Shown here piece after piece: positions 23,617-35,856 of a DNA stretch of 64,000 nucleotides. A program made the translations under genes and the position numbers. The notes under the pieces were generated by a model. The model ran no database searches. It was not told the origin of the DNA and saw nothing but the letters and a program-made list of their open reading frames with translations. The stretch comes from Roridomyces roridus (taxonomy: Eukaryota > Basidiomycota > Agaricomycetes > Agaricales > Mycenaceae), in assembly GCA_029378245.1 (NCBI GenBank), contig JARKIF010000023.1:682001-746000 (forward strand), given 5' to 3'. Positions within the stretch are counted from its first letter, which is position 1, and the number at the start of each line of letters is the position of its first letter.

Positions 23617-24902
23617 ATGGCCTCACCTAAAACCAATCTCGCCTTGATTGTTAACGAGAAACCTTTCTCTCGTATCATCCAAGACCGCGGCGTCCCCACC
23701 CCCGGCGCTGAGGAACTCCTCGTGCGCGTCGAGGCCGCCGGCCTCAATCCTGTGGATGCGCGCCTCGGGAACTTCCCCCGAGTTATCGCGATGTGGCCTA
23801 CCTTTCCCACTGTGATTGGCGCTGAGGCTGCGGGCGTCGTCATCAGTCTCGGTAGTGAGGTCAAGGGGTTTCAGATTGGAGATAGAGTGTACATCCTTGC
23901 TTTTCTTGTAATGCCCATTGGGTGGAATTGACTAACAGGAGTACAGGGCCTTTGGAACGGCGGGTCAGAAAATTGATATATCGTCTTATCAGCAATATAG
24001 TCTGGCCCACTCCAGCATTGTTGCAAAGGTAACTTCTCTATGCTAAAATGCTCATCCCCATGAACATCTGACGCCCCACCTAGTTGCCATCTACTATATC
24101 TCTCGAGGAAGGAGCATCCATCCCCGTCGGATTGTTCACGAGCTACCACGCTCTGTACGCGCAGCCTCCGGACGGTGCCGGCCTCGTCTCCCCCATGTCC
24201 CCCGGCAGACGCGGGAAATACGCTGGTCAGTCTATCGTCGTCTTGGGCGGCGCAGGCGCGACGGGGCATTACGGTATGAATCCATTCATCTCATTCACTT
24301 GTAGCTGATATATCTAAATCAGCCTCCAACTCGCCCGCCTCTCCGGCTTCTCCACGATCATAACCACCGCTTCTCTCAAACACTCCGACTGGCTCAAATC
24401 TCTCGGAGCCACACACATCATCGACCGCACACTCCCCGACGCAGCCGTCGTCGACGCCATTTCCGCACTGGCCCCCGGCCTCTCCATCGTCTTTGACAGT
24501 ATTTCCACACCGGAGACGAGCAGCTTGGGGGTCGCTGTACTCGTAGCGTCGAAGAAACACACTCAAGGCAAGAAAACACTCCTGCAGGTTATCGGTATCC
24601 CCGTCGTGGAAGCAGAGAGTGAGGCTATCGACGTGTACATGGGGTGGGCGACGTCCGCTTGGCCCCAGTATAATGCCTTGTCGAGGGAGTTGTATCCCCG
24701 AGTCGAGGAGTTGTTGGTTGATGGGAGTATAAAGGTATGCTCCTTTTTATGCTGTCGGGAGGTGTCAGCACTGTTGTCCTTGAAGCCGCTGAAGATTGAG
24801 GTTGTCCGCGGCGGATTTAACGCGCTCGAGGAAGCGTTCAAGACTTTCGATAAGGTGTCGGGGGTGAAGAGGGTTGTTTTGCCCCATGAGACCACGGTTT
24901 AG
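23617..24902 (+). CDS. Zinc-type alcohol dehydrogenase-like (MDR) oxidoreductase
   Basis: Five exons encode about 350 aa. The GroES-like N-domain reads through LLVRVEAAGLNPVDARLG and PTVIGAEAAGVV. After the first intron (donor gtacat after GDRV) comes AFGTAGQ. The Rossmann part has IVVLGGAGATGHYALQLARL, a G-x-G-x-x-G NADPH-binding loop, then SLGATHIID and FDSISTPETS. The final exon encodes PLKIEVVRGGFNALEEAF. The Cys/His ligands of catalytic-zinc dehydrogenases are absent, so it belongs with quinone oxidoreductase or trans-enoyl-reductase-type MDRs that reduce small carbonyl or enone compounds in the cytosol. The substrate is unknown and no polyketide synthase is nearby. A TATA box sits just upstream. 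Confidence 0.85.
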
Positions 24903-25816
24903 ACTTGGTATACTGAATAAACCAGCCTTCAGAGCTGTAATCGTTCCCCACCGTAAGTACCAGCCATGGATCGAACCTCGGACTGCAGGGGCCACTCGTC
25001 AGCGCAGTGTGTGGGAAAGCAGCAGGGGAACGCATACACAGTTTCTGCCAGTTCTTAACATCCTCGCAATTGATAAGCACGTGGTTGGTTGAATCCTCCA
25101 AAAAGTCCCCACCAGCCGAATAGCGCTCGAACGGTGACACTGGTCAAGTTAAACCTCAGGCAAATGAATGGATACTTTGTGAACGACTAAGTATCTGCCA
25201 GTGAATTGATGAAAGCTCCCGTGAGGAAACCCCGGGCCCGACTTTGGTAAAACTGGTCGAACCTAATGTGACGCCGTCAGCGGCAAATCATAATGATCCA
25301 GTTTCGACGAGTTCTGGGCAGCAGATACCTGCCGGGGGAGGGTAGCGAAAGAGGCCGACGGCCGGTTTCACATCACAGTACAATCGAGCCAAAAGTGAAC
25401 TCTCCTCACCTCGGCATGACATGGCAGGCTGTGATGCCGAGGATTGCATCATCTCGGAGACAAAGATTGATGCCAATTTGACCGGCAATACAGGTCAAAT
25501 CCACCGTGTTCCACACTGCGTTCAGAGGTCTTGTCATCGCAATGGCTCTGAGTACGGAGTCCTGAGATGGCCGGTGACATCGCCGACATTAGCCCATGAC
25601 ATGAGAACATGCTGCGGGCATCAGTCCTGTACAGCTCTGCCGACACTATGTACATGAGCCGACTGCCAAATCTCCGCAGCGAAAAGGCGTCATTGGGCTA
25701 CGGACTGCTGCGCAAAAGCTGTAGAAACGTTAACTTGCGCAGGCAATCAATTTGCTTGACAATGAGCAATCACGTCCAAATCACGTCACATGTGACCCCT
25801 CTTGGCTTCCACCTTC
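24903..25816. other. Gene-free stretch
   Basis: It lies between the MDR gene and the zinc-cluster gene, both on the plus strand. No exon chain, RNA gene or repeat was recognised. Confidence 0.4.
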
Positions 25817-27952
25817 ATGTCGACCCAGTCGAAATCCAAGAAACCCCCAGCGTGCGACTCTTGCAAGGTCAACACCCGTCTCCTATCGAAACCAATGGCT
25901 GAACAAGTAGCACTCAGGCTCGTCGTGTGCTGTGCCATCCGCAGCTCAACGGAGCGCCCTGTCCTCGATGCGTCGAGAAAGGGATCATGCGCGTTCCCAA
26001 TCCACTCAATTCGAGTCTTCTCAATTCTCTTCAGATGTGCAACCACGAACCCTGCTCCACGCGGGCGTCCCCGCAAGAATCCTCTTCCAACGACCTCGAG
26101 TTACGCAGTCTCCCTGAGTTCCACTCCATCCGACAGCGCGCCCAGTCCGAGTGCAGCGAATAGCTGCCCTGAGCTTACTCCCAGATTCATTGAACACTGC
26201 TTTGATTGTGGGTGCGATTTTCCCGAGGCATGACGACGCACTGATCACTGGCAGGTTTCGCCTCGCTCCCGCAAAACCAACACCCTCTTCTGACGATCGT
26301 ACCCATCAAGTCATCCCTGCGAGATGTATCGTTCCATATTGAACAACTCCAACCTCAAATGCGTGTTCTGGCTCTCTGCATGATAGCACTGGCCGCGCTC
26401 GTCTCATTCGACGAGGCTGTGCTTGGTCCTGGCTCTCTTCCGCGATCCGTCCAAGACCACGTCTTCCTCTCCAGCTCGGAACTGCTATTATGTGGCGTCC
26501 GCCGCGTGAGTGCGTGTCAAGCTCTACACGAAAAGGCCTTATCCGCCGCTTGGGATGCCGGAATAATTCTCCAGCCTTCGCAGGAGAATGCTTTGTCTTG
26601 TTACTTTCTCGACCTTCTGGATCATTGTGGTGGTGGGCAACCTGGGAGTGCGTGCTCGCCTTCGAGGCCTTGGGGTGGTGCGTATTTTTCCCATGTGCGT
26701 GTACTGGCCCCGGCGTGGCGTGCGGCCGGGAGTTCTCCAGCCGACGCTGCCTGGTGGGCTGGGTTCCTCGTACGTGCGACGATCAGAATTCTCTTCTTAC
26801 CCAGTAACGTGAACATGTAGATGGCGGACGCAAGTATGGCCTTGGCACGTGGAACGCCCATCTTATTGTACGTCTAATATATCCTCACGGATCGCTCTGA
26901 TACATCCGTTTTAGCACGCACCACGACCAGTTGTTACTCTGTGGCCCCGCGCCTCCGTCCCTGGATGCGGCGGTGGCCTGCCTTGCTAACACACCGGGGT
27001 TGACGATGGTTTGGCCTGGAATGCTGTCGTGTACGTGCTTCTTCTCCTCCCGGCCAGATTGCCTGACGAATTGACCTCAGACACGTGGCATATCTCCTCC
27101 GTCGGACGTGAACTGTCGGAAAATATTATTGGTGGTACGTCTCGTTTCAATTCGTGGGCATTTCATGCACCTCAACAGACTACGCACGCCTCCACCCACT
27201 CTCCGAAACCGCCATTCTGAAACTCCTTGCATCGTTATCCCCGTTCCGCACCTTCGTCTCCCTCATTCTCGACCGAGTAGACGCCGTCGTATCCGAGGGT
27301 CCCAGCGATCCCGGGTCCCACTTCGTTCCCCTCAACGCGGAAGTGCACAACCTCGCGCGTTCGTGCGGCTACGCGGTGGCATCCGGCTTCAGTTCCATAA
27401 CCTTGGCGTTGTACAACGAGTTGAATCGGCGGATGCGTGAAGGCATTCCGGCGTGTGCCCTGGACGCAGCTTGGACACGGACGCAGACGAGGCTCCGCCT
27501 CCTTCACGAACAAGCACGGGATATAGCGCTGGAATCAATCCGTTTCCTGGCGCACGCGATTCCTTACTTCCCCAAGGGGCGTTGCACCCCTGTACAGTGG
27601 CCCATGATATATGCATGTGCGCAACTCTGTGCGGAGGAGGTTGGTGGAGACATGGAGACGGATGCGGGGTTGTTGGCGACAGCGAGGACGTGAGTTCATT
27701 CTTATTTTCTCTGCATTGTGAAAGCTGAGGCGGGTTCATTGCAGGATAACGCGAGATCTCAAACTCCTCGGATATTCCCTTGATCTGTTCTCCACACCGC
27801 AGGCGGCAGCCTTGCTGGAGCGGTTAGATACTGTCATTGGGGAGAGAGCGCTTCGGGAGTATGAGCAGATGCTGACGCTGGTTGACGGTTCGGCATCGGC
27901 ATCGGCGTCATACCAGTATCTGTTTTTGCCCATGGGCGAGGGGATGGTCTAG
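25817..27952 (+). CDS. Zn2Cys6 fungal-type transcription factor
   Basis: About nine exons run from ATG 25817 to TAG 27952. Exon 1 (25817-25867) encodes PPACDSCK. The intron 25868-25917 is followed by ARRVLCHPQLNGAPCPRC, and after another intron comes CATTNPAPRGRPRK. Spliced, the cysteines fit C-x2-C-x6-C-x8-C-x2-C-x6-C, the canonical binuclear zinc cluster that binds CGG half-sites in the nucleus. The donor between the fifth and sixth cysteine is poor (it may be GC-AG). The rest resembles the regulatory domain of such factors: helices around LALCMIALAALVSF, a middle region DYARLHPLSETAILKLLASL, and a C-terminus with DLFSTPQAAALLERLDTVI. The targets are unknown; neighbours are an MDR oxidoreductase and, further on, a laccase. 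Confidence 0.82.
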
Positions 27953-28417
27953 ATGAATTCAAGCCGGTCTTGTCCGTGTTGAACGAACGCGTCGCTCCAT
28001 CGAGCCTTGTCAATGGTGATTTTCATAACAAAAGGGACTCTGCCTGTATTCCATGAAGCCTCGAGCACCACCCTTTTCAAACTCTAAACACGCATATCTA
28101 CCTCGATTTCAATCCCAGCTCCATCGCCGACCTGCTACCCGGCTTGGTTTCGTCCATCCGTGCAGCTCAGTGGACCGAGCCGGAGACTGCAGACGTCTTG
28201 TTAGATGCGTTAGCGTTACTCCTTCGTCCACTACAGTAGGTCTGAAGTTCTGGAAGTGGGTTCATATATGCAAAGCCCGGAACCATTCGATTTGACCAGG
28301 GTTGGGGTCCTTGCCTGTAGCTGTCTTGGTACTGCGTCGTTGTAGATACTTGGACTCCGCCCGAAATTGCTTTATTAGGTAATAAATCAACTTTGATGAT
28401 ATACATATAATATTGTT
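27953..28417. other. Gene-free stretch before the SINE-like element
   Basis: 3' flank of the zinc-cluster gene. No gene was recognised. Confidence 0.4.
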
Positions 28418-28514
28418 CCCTGGTAGAGGGCTCCTCTGTGGGTCAGGTCGCCGCGTTCGATTCTGGCCGTGCCCCGCGTGGGACCTAAGGCCATTATTAT
28501 TATTATTATTATTG
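28418..28514 (+). mobile_element. tRNA-derived SINE-like element with (ATT)n tail
   Basis: The segment holds an A-box-like tggtagagggc near 28430 and a B-box-like gttcgattctgg near 28454. A short non-tRNA tail then ends in eight ATT units (28493-28514). A tRNA-like head, pol III boxes in the right order and a simple-repeat tail are the hallmarks of SINEs. A target-site duplication could not be defined. Confidence 0.55.
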
Positions 28515-28998
28515 ATTCGGACGCAGCTGACTCCGCGAGGCCTTTGGAATTCAAACTCCAAAGGTGCCATAGGGCTTGCTTTCAAATTGAATTTCTGTTC
28601 AAGACGCCTCGATCAGCTGCCGTACACCTGCCGACATCTCGGCCGAACGCAAAAAAAGACGGTCCGAGGGTTCGGCACCGGTATGCATCAGATCAGGTCA
28701 TATTATTTGGCTTTGTTGACTACCTCTCTCTCTTTTGACCACCACCATCGTTGCACCATCATGCATCCACATTCCAGCCTTCCCTGATCCGCTCACCGCT
28801 CTTGGTGATTCCGTTTTCCCGCCAAGCCATGCTGCTCCGATCCCCGGGACTTCAATGAACCGCTTGATCCAACTGGATGCCAGATGGAGAACACAAAGTA
28901 CGTACATTTGAATTCAAGTATGAGTTATAGTACGTATGTTAACCACGGATGAATTCTCTTATTCAGACATTCCAATCGCAGGGAATCTATTCAACGGC

Positions 28999-29313
28999 CT
29001 AGATCGGCGAGCCAGTGGGGAACGCGATGCTCGTCGTCGGGCTTGGTCTGTGGGACGTTCGCAATCAGCTGAGGGCCTCGCACAAGAGCACACAGGACGT
29101 ACGTGAAAGTGAAGACCGTCGTCTGGGTCACGATGAACGGCGCGACATCCGTGATAGTCTTGAAGGTGCGCGTTACGGTGAACGGCGACGGGACGTCTTG
29201 GGGCTACGACAGACAAGTTGAAGCAAACAGCGAGTTGGGAGTAGTGATAGGAGACGGACCACTGCGGCCACAAGGGAAACGAAGAGAAGGGAGAGGGCGG
29301 CGTTGAATAGCAT
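28999..29313 (-). CDS. 66-residue small secreted protein split by two introns
   Basis: Exons 29313-29263, 29203-29103 and 29047-28999 join in phase with GT..AG borders. A signal peptide (MLFNAALSLLFVSLVAA) leads into PQDVPSPFTVTRTFKTI. The mature part is rich in Thr, Phe and Pro and ends PSPTTSIAFPTGSPI with a TAG. It has no cysteine, so it is not a hydrophobin or a knottin-like effector. I do not recognise the family; Thr/Pro-rich short secreted peptides of this kind occur in mushroom secretomes. The exons are each too short to stand out as open frames. The consistent phase across two introns, a clean secretion signal and the small size make it a credible gene, but no homologue was checked. 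Confidence 0.6.
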
Positions 29314-29697
29314 TTTTATTGGAGCAGGGTGGGTGGGGATTCAATTGAGCGGTATGTGATCTGTTTCCCATCCGTTGTGAAGCTTATATGAAGTCAGGAC
29401 GCCGATTGACCGCACTGTGCAGGGAATCCGCAGTCCAGGCACCCAGAGCGTCCTGTGCCGAAACCGCGACGGGACGGGCCCGTTCCGACGCTCGGTCTTC
29501 AGATTTTGATGGTATCCGTGTTCTCGCATCAGTAAGTTCCTGAGCTCCGACTGAGCTCGTACAATTACCTTGTCACAGCCTCTGATGTGCCTTAAACGAA
29601 ACAGAAAGATTTCCCAAGCGAGTTCGGCCGTCTCGGAAACTTCGACTGCGGCTGAGATAGATTCCTAGAATCATGCGAGCCGACGGAGTTGAAACGA
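29314..29697. other. Divergent intergenic region
   Basis: Shared upstream region of the small secreted protein gene (minus) and the laccase gene (plus). Apart from the laccase TATA box, nothing was recognised. Confidence 0.45.
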
Positions 29698-29705
29698 GAT
29701 ATAAG
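29698..29705 (+). promoter_or_regulatory. TATA box of the laccase gene
   Basis: gatataag lies 55 bp before the ATG at 29761. Confidence 0.55.
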
Positions 29706-29760
29706 TCTCGCTCGACAGACTGGACGACTCCAGATTGTATCAATCCCTCCCCGCCCCAAA

Positions 29761-32284
29761 ATGTCTCGTTCTGCTCTCTTCGCCACAACATTTTTAATTT
29801 CCACGGCCCTCGCCGCCATCGGCCCCACCGGAACTCTAACTCTAACCAACGGCGATGTATCTCCTGATGGTTTCACCCGCCAGTGAGTTCTTGAGTCATT
29901 CTCAACGCCGACGCACTTATTAACTTTGTCCAGAGCAGTTCTTGTGAATGGGGGGACGCCGGGCCCTCTCGTCTCTGGCAACAGGGTATGCGTTGATTCC
30001 CACTACTGCATTCCCGATTCTCATTGCTTTTTCTCCTCCCCAGGGCGACGAATTCAACATCAACGTAGTCGATTCGCTGACGAACGAAACCATGCTGCTC
30101 AGCAGTACCATTGTGTGTTCTTGATCTTTGGTTTGTCTCTGTCTCTAAACTGAGCGATCGCCAGCATTGGCACGGTTTCTTCCAGCCAAACAACAGCTAC
30201 CAAGATGGCGTCGCCTTCGTTACACAAGTGCGTTTGTCTGTCTTCCCAGTCTTGTTCGGATTCTGAGAGACTCGCAGTGCCCGATTGCCGTCAACGATTC
30301 CTTTTTGTACACTTTCCCCACGAACGACCAGGCGGGAACTTTCTGTGAGTGTATCTCTCACGTTGTTACGAGCGCTCCTGACATGGTTTATAGGGTATCA
30401 CAGTCATCTTTGTACATGCTTCCTCTCCTGCTCTTTGATCCTGAGCTGATTTCCATCGTCCAGCGACACAATACTGCGATGGGTGAGAGTCTCGCTTTTC
30501 GGTCGATGGCTCTATCTTACTTTGCATTCTAGTCTGCGTGGCCCTCTCGTCGTGTATGACCCGGAGGATCCGCATGCCGATTTTTACGGTGCGTCTGTCC
30601 TGCTCTACTATCTGCTCTCAACTAACTGGCTCATCTCAGACGTCGACGACGAGACGACCATCATCACCCTTACGGATTGGTGTAGGTGTCCCAGTGATGT
30701 ATAAAACCCTACTGAACGTTTCCCGTGTAGATCATGGCCCAGCCTCTACCCTCGGTGTCGTCCCGACGCTCATCTCCACGCTCATCAACGGTCTCGGACG
30801 GTTCGCAGGGGGTGTACGTTACCTTCTTCCGCTCGAGTTCCCCACTCATATTGTCTTTACAGCCCACTTCCCAATTGACTGTCATCAGTGTCACGCAAGG
30901 GCAGCGATACCGCATGCGTATGATCAACACTGCCTGTGGTCAGTCTCACTCTCCAACGCTTTGCTCATTTTCTCATCGGGGCCGTAGATCCCAACTTTAC
31001 CTTCACCATCGACGGCCACACCATGACCATCATCGAGGTGGACAGCGTCAATGTTGAACCTCTCACAGTCGACTCGATCCAAATCTGTACGTGTCCATTC
31101 AACCTGGCCTGTTCCCCGCTCACTCTTCCTCTTAGTCGCCGGCCAACGCTACTCCTTCGTTCTCACCGCCGACCAGGCCGTCGACAACTACTGGATCCGC
31201 ACCGTCGCCAACGGCGGAACGACGGGCTTTGACAACGGCATCAACTCTGCGATCCTGCGCTACGTCGGTGCCGACGAAGTCGATCCCACGACCGACGTCA
31301 GCACCTCCACCGCCGCTCTCGTCGAGACGGACCTGCACCCGCTCGTCGCTACCGCCGTGCCCGGCACGGCTGTCGCAGGTGGCGCTGACGTCGTCATGAA
31401 CCTCGCTATTAGCCTCGACTTTACGACATTCCTGTTTGAGATCAATGGCGATACGTTCACGCCGCCGACTGTGCCTGTTTTGTTGCAGATCCTCAGCGGG
31501 GCGAAGACTGCGACGGAGCTGTTGCCGACGGGGAGTGTGTTTACTCTGCCTGCCAATAGCGTCGTCGAGCTGTCGATTCCTGGAGGCTCGGCGGGTGCCC
31601 CGCATCCGTTCCATTTGCACGGGGTACGCACTATTCCTCTTTACACGTTTCACATGCTAAGCTGCCCTCAGCACAACTTTTTCGTCATCAAGAGCGCTGG
31701 GAACGACACGTACAACTTTGACAACCCGGTGCGTATTCTGCGTCTTCCCTGCTGGCTTGGTTTCTTATTCTCGTTCAACTCAGGTCATCCGCGATGTCGT
31801 CAACACCGGCACGAGCACGACTGACAACACCACGATTCGTTTCGTTACGGATAACGGTGTTTTTTCCACTGGCTCTCGTCGAGTGTAACTTACGTTTGAC
31901 TCTTAGCCGGCCCGTGAGTTTTTAGATCCATCTCGTAGGTTTTGAATCGCGACTCACCCGAATACGTCAATCAGCTGGATCCTGCATTGGTAAGCACAGC
32001 TCCGTCTTTGAAGCGAATTCCTTGGGTCTAATACATTCTCCAGCCACATCGACTTCCATCTCGAACTGTACGCTTCCCTGTCCCACTTTGTCATGTTCCA
32101 AATTCTCATCGCCGTTTTTAGTGGCCTCGCAATTGTCTTCGCCGAAGACACGGACACGATCTCTACGTCGACACAAAGCAGTATGTCTTGAGCTTATCCC
32201 CCTTGTACTCGGCTGACACAGTTCGCAGCGGCTTGGGACGACTTGTGTCCCGCGTACGATGCTTTGTCGTCCGACGAGCTTTAG
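29761..32284 (+). CDS. Laccase (multicopper oxidase), complete
   Basis: Fifteen or more short exons run from ATG 29761 to TAG 32284, giving about 510 aa. A signal peptide ([18 protein letters not shown]) is followed by the four copper-binding segments: HWHGFFQ with [11 protein letters not shown] (L1), [20 protein letters not shown] (L2), HPFHLHGHNFFV (L3) and [19 protein letters not shown] (L4). L2 and L4 each appear only after splicing. The axial position after the L4 cysteine is Leu. All ten His and the Cys ligand appear present, so it should be an active secreted enzyme that oxidises phenols with reduction of oxygen to water. N-glycosylation sites such as NDS and NTT are frequent. No frameshift was found. 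It is the only laccase here. Confidence 0.93.
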
Positions 32285-34614
32285 AGCACGACGACCACTC
32301 AAACTCAAAAGATTAATCAAGCTTCGAGACTTTAACTCAGCACTCCACGATCTCTCTCGGGCAATATTCGGGCAATATACTCTCTCTCTTCCACATTCGC
32401 TTTTACTCTAGAATATAATTTTGGCTGGTTATAAACGCTGTTGTACCCTAATCGAATTCAATGGACTCATTTGGGTTAGATTTAGTGTGTCCCGGTGTCG
32501 GGTGGAGAATGCGCCGAGGCCCGAGTCGCTCCAGTTGTGGTTTACGTTCTTTCACCCTTTGCGTGTATTGTGACCTTCTTTCTATGCGGGCAGAAAACTC
32601 TGGTGGGATGACTTTTGGGCCCTTCATCGCCGTGTTTGCTCACAGAAATGGCAACGCACCTTCCCATACTGTCGCATCCCTTGCTCGTTGTCATCCTCCG
32701 AAGAAATTGGAATTTGAAAAAGGGTGCACTGGATAACCAATGGCCCAGCGGGAATCGAACCTTCGACGGAAACAGAGTATCCCGTTCTGGGAGCTTGCAC
32801 ATACATATCTCGCGCACTCGCACTCCCAACTTCATCCTCGCATAGTCTCTTGTTGTCAGGCTCACATCTGGCTATTACGGAGCTGAGCCACAAAAAAAAC
32901 GGTACCGGTGACACACTTTCCAAAGTGCTCGATCCCGAATCGAACGGTTATGCGCAAGCCGCGTCGGGCGCTGAGCCTTGGTGGCAAGTGAGGAACTCTA
33001 CTCTTACCTCCGAGTCCTAGTCCCACTGCTCAGTCGAGGGCTGTTCAAAGCTGCGAGTTACATAATAGTGCTGATGCCGAGGCTCGGGAGGAGGCCATCA
33101 TGCCCTTGTCACGGGTGACAGTCGGAGTTTCAAAATACATGTTGGTTCGGCCTCGGAGAGTCTGGATGGTTCTTCCAGCTGACCTGAGAACCTGATAAAT
33201 GTTCAAAAAAGCTTGTCAAGTGAAGTGGGTGCCAATGCCGAGTCGAACGGTGCGGCGGAAACCACGTGCATATGCAGCCTTTACTAGGACAATGGCGCAG
33301 TGGAATATCTTATGGATTTAACCACACTTACCTTGGCATCTCCTTTCCCATCTTTCACTCCCTGATCCTCGGAGGAAGTGCCAACTTGAAAAGAGTAAGT
33401 AGCAACGCGAACTCGCGATTGTTCTGGTCTTTGTCGGCGGGTGGCAGGCTGCAAGGCATAAAACGCAGCATGAAGAGCACAACGCGTTTATTCTCTCTGC
33501 AGTGCCAAGCTTTTCGCTCAGGCTGAGACAGGGGCAACTGTGGACCCATCTGTTTGTCTGTGATTTGATGTGCCTTGTTTGTCGCCTCTTGCTTCTGACC
33601 ACCATATCACCGTCGTCCTTGCCTTGAAATTCCTCACAGTCACTGATAATTGCAGGGTCCAGCCAATCCTCCATCGCCTCACACGTTCTGAATCCATCCT
33701 TGCCATCAACTCGGCACCGCCATAAAATTAAATCAGCCGCGTCTGTACTCGACACTTCAAAGAATCAAAGTTCAGTCTGTTCCCATGGCCAGTCGACACC
33801 TCTCAGGGCTATCTCTTATCTTGTACCTCGTCGGCTACCCTCTGAAGCTCATCCACTCATGATACGCAAACTACGAAGAGTCCCTACCCATCGGGAAAAA
33901 TCGACCGTGTGTGACCTTGCAATGCATGCGAATTCCGGGCCTGCCCACGATGCGTATTTAGCTTTCTGCTTGCCCGAAGGTCTCCCATGGTGCGTGTATC
34001 ACCAGTCACAGCGGGAAAGTGAGTAGCTGACGTTTGAATCGGGCCAGATTCCTATTTTGTTGTTTCTCGTGAACAGGGAGCTGGAAGCAGGGACATCGAG
34101 TGCTACCCGAGCTCCAACACCGATTGTGCTGTGTCTCCCACCCATCCGCCGACTTCTGAACTCAGCAGATCACCGTGCTCGAGAACTGTAGGCCGGCGAA
34201 ATATACGGGGGCTGATTGAATGATACGTCAGTCTCTGTGTGAAGCCGAGCATGCCCGGGCTGATATTCTGCTATACACCAAGATCCGGCGAGTGGTATCA
34301 TTGGTAGTCATTGATACCGCGAGACTTGACTTCCGATGGAACAGAATGGAATCGTGTTCTTCTACTTCTCGGAGATGGCTGTCCTCTGTATACCCACGGG
34401 CTCCAAGATGCTATCTGCGTTTGCTGTGAATGAAGTTGCTTACACAGAGGTCCGAGTATGCGAATTCCGCCACGAAGACGCCTCGAAGAACAATGATATC
34501 GCATCGATATCTGATGGAATAGTTCTGCTCTCGGGATGTTTCTACCGAGAACTCGTGCCTTACGTGCTTGGGAACGAGGATAGCCGCATGGCCGAGGCAA
34601 ATCGGCTCAGGGTC
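32285..34614. other. Long repeat-rich intergenic region
   Basis: No convincing gene in 2.3 kb. It contains tRNA-like B-box fragments (next entry) and the phrase gtgacagtcggagttt at about 33115, which recurs near 36512. A 94-codon open frame at 34336-34620 has no supporting feature. Confidence 0.5.
32749..33250 (-). repeat. Cluster of three tRNA-like B-box fragments
   Basis: Minus-strand B-box-like motifs occur at 32749-32762 (GGTTCGATTCCCGC), 32934-32947 (CCGTTCGATTCGGG) and 33238-33250 (CCGTTCGACTCGG). A 7-bp acceptor-like pairing (GGCTCAG at about 32890 with CTGGGCC at about 32743) flanks the first, but the T-stem mismatches, so it is a decayed tRNA or SINE and not a working gene. Confidence 0.5.
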
Positions 34615-34622
34615 TTATAAAC
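34615..34622 (+). promoter_or_regulatory. TATA box of the GATA-finger gene
   Basis: ttataaac lies 64-88 bp before the two candidate in-frame ATGs (34686 and 34710). Confidence 0.5.
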
Positions 34623-34709
34623 ACACAGATCAATCTCCACGCTGTTGTTATCACCCATCATCGCCCCCACCCTTCCCCTCTGTCCTTGAGCTGCCTGGTC
34701 CTGCTATCA

Positions 34710-35856
34710 ATGTCAGCCCCGCCGCAGCCCAGGCCTCCCAGCGCCCAGGACCGCTCCTCGCCTCACTCACGGCAGCCATCTCCCCCGCCCGCTGAGCGCA
34801 GCCCCGGACCCTCGACAAACGGACACCATTCACCTGCACCGCCTCCCCCAGGGCATGCAGCTTACCCGTACGAGCTACCTCGGGGCTATCCACCGGGAGG
34901 CTACGTCTATGGCCCCCCTCCGCCAGGCTACGTCTACCCCGCGCCCGACGATCGGTACAAGCACCCAGGCCCAGCCACCGCGGGCTACGCCTACCCTCCT
35001 CCTCCGCCGCCCTTTGGCCATGCACCGCCGCACGGATATCCCGTCCCGGTATACGCGCCCCCGCCTCCGCAGTCGGGATCCATCAGCGCGCCGCCCCCAC
35101 CGTCTAATGTGCAGATTACTTACACGGACGATGCTGCGACAAAGTTGAGCGACCGGGTGAGGAGGAAATGTTTCAATTGTCAAACTATCGAGACGAGTAC
35201 TTGGCGGCGGTCGAATATGTCTGCGGGGAAAGTGGTGCGTGCTGCGGGTTTATCCCGGGTTGTTGCATGCTAACGAGTCTTGAATGAATAGCTTTGCAAT
35301 AAGTGTGGTGAGATACGAGTGGACTCTGCTTCAACTGCTGCTGAATTGATTCTATAGGACTGTTTGAACGGACGCATTCGAGACCTCGTCCAGAGCAGTT
35401 CCCACACAAACGTGGACCGCTAGGGAATTCCTCGCCTGATGCGTCTGGTCGGTCACCTGCGCCTGTACCGGTATGTTATCATTTTTTGTGTTTCATCCAC
35501 TCGTGTCTTCATAAACGAAACCGCAGACTTCCACCGCACCTCCCCCGCCGCAACAGCACTACCGGCCGCCGCCACCTCCGTGGAGCGGGACCCCATCCGT
35601 GGCTGCAGAGGGCGCGCCTGTACCTGCTTCTGTATCCCAGCCACCCACGCCCGACCCTGCTTCGAAAACGAAAACATCGCCGACCACTGCGCCGTCTCAG
35701 AACGGGACGCGTTTACCCGCGGTGGAGAGCTGGGAGAGAGACGACGCCAACCATGGCGGTGCCTCGAGAAAACGCGCGCGCGACCTTGAGGAGGATGGTG
35801 ACAAGGATGGGGAGAAGCGGCAGAGGCCGCAGGCAAACTCGGAGGAGAAGGTGTGA
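34710..35856 (+). CDS. GATA-type zinc finger protein
   Basis: Four exons encode about 310 aa. The N-terminal half is low-complexity Pro/Tyr/Gly-rich (many PPPP and GY repeats), typical of activation domains. The GATA finger reads CFNCQTIETSTWRRS, an intron, LCNKCG, a second intron, and LFERTHSRPRP, giving C-x2-C-x18-C-x2-C. It should bind WGATAR sites. The Arg-Pro-rich basic tail follows the finger as usual. A third intron leads into a Pro-rich region with KRARDLEEDGDKDGEKRQRP, a nuclear-targeting-type cluster. The start may also be 34686, eight codons earlier. A fungal GATA factor can act in nitrogen, light or development; the target is unknown. The 3' end could splice to a final codon near 35921. 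Confidence 0.85.

Noticed and set aside
32743..32890. A functional tRNA gene with a long intron
   Set aside because: The 7-bp acceptor pairing exists, but the T-stem mismatches and no proper D-arm or anticodon arm can be formed.
34336..34620. 94-codon open frame before the GATA gene
   Set aside because: It overlaps the GATA gene's TATA box and has no family features.
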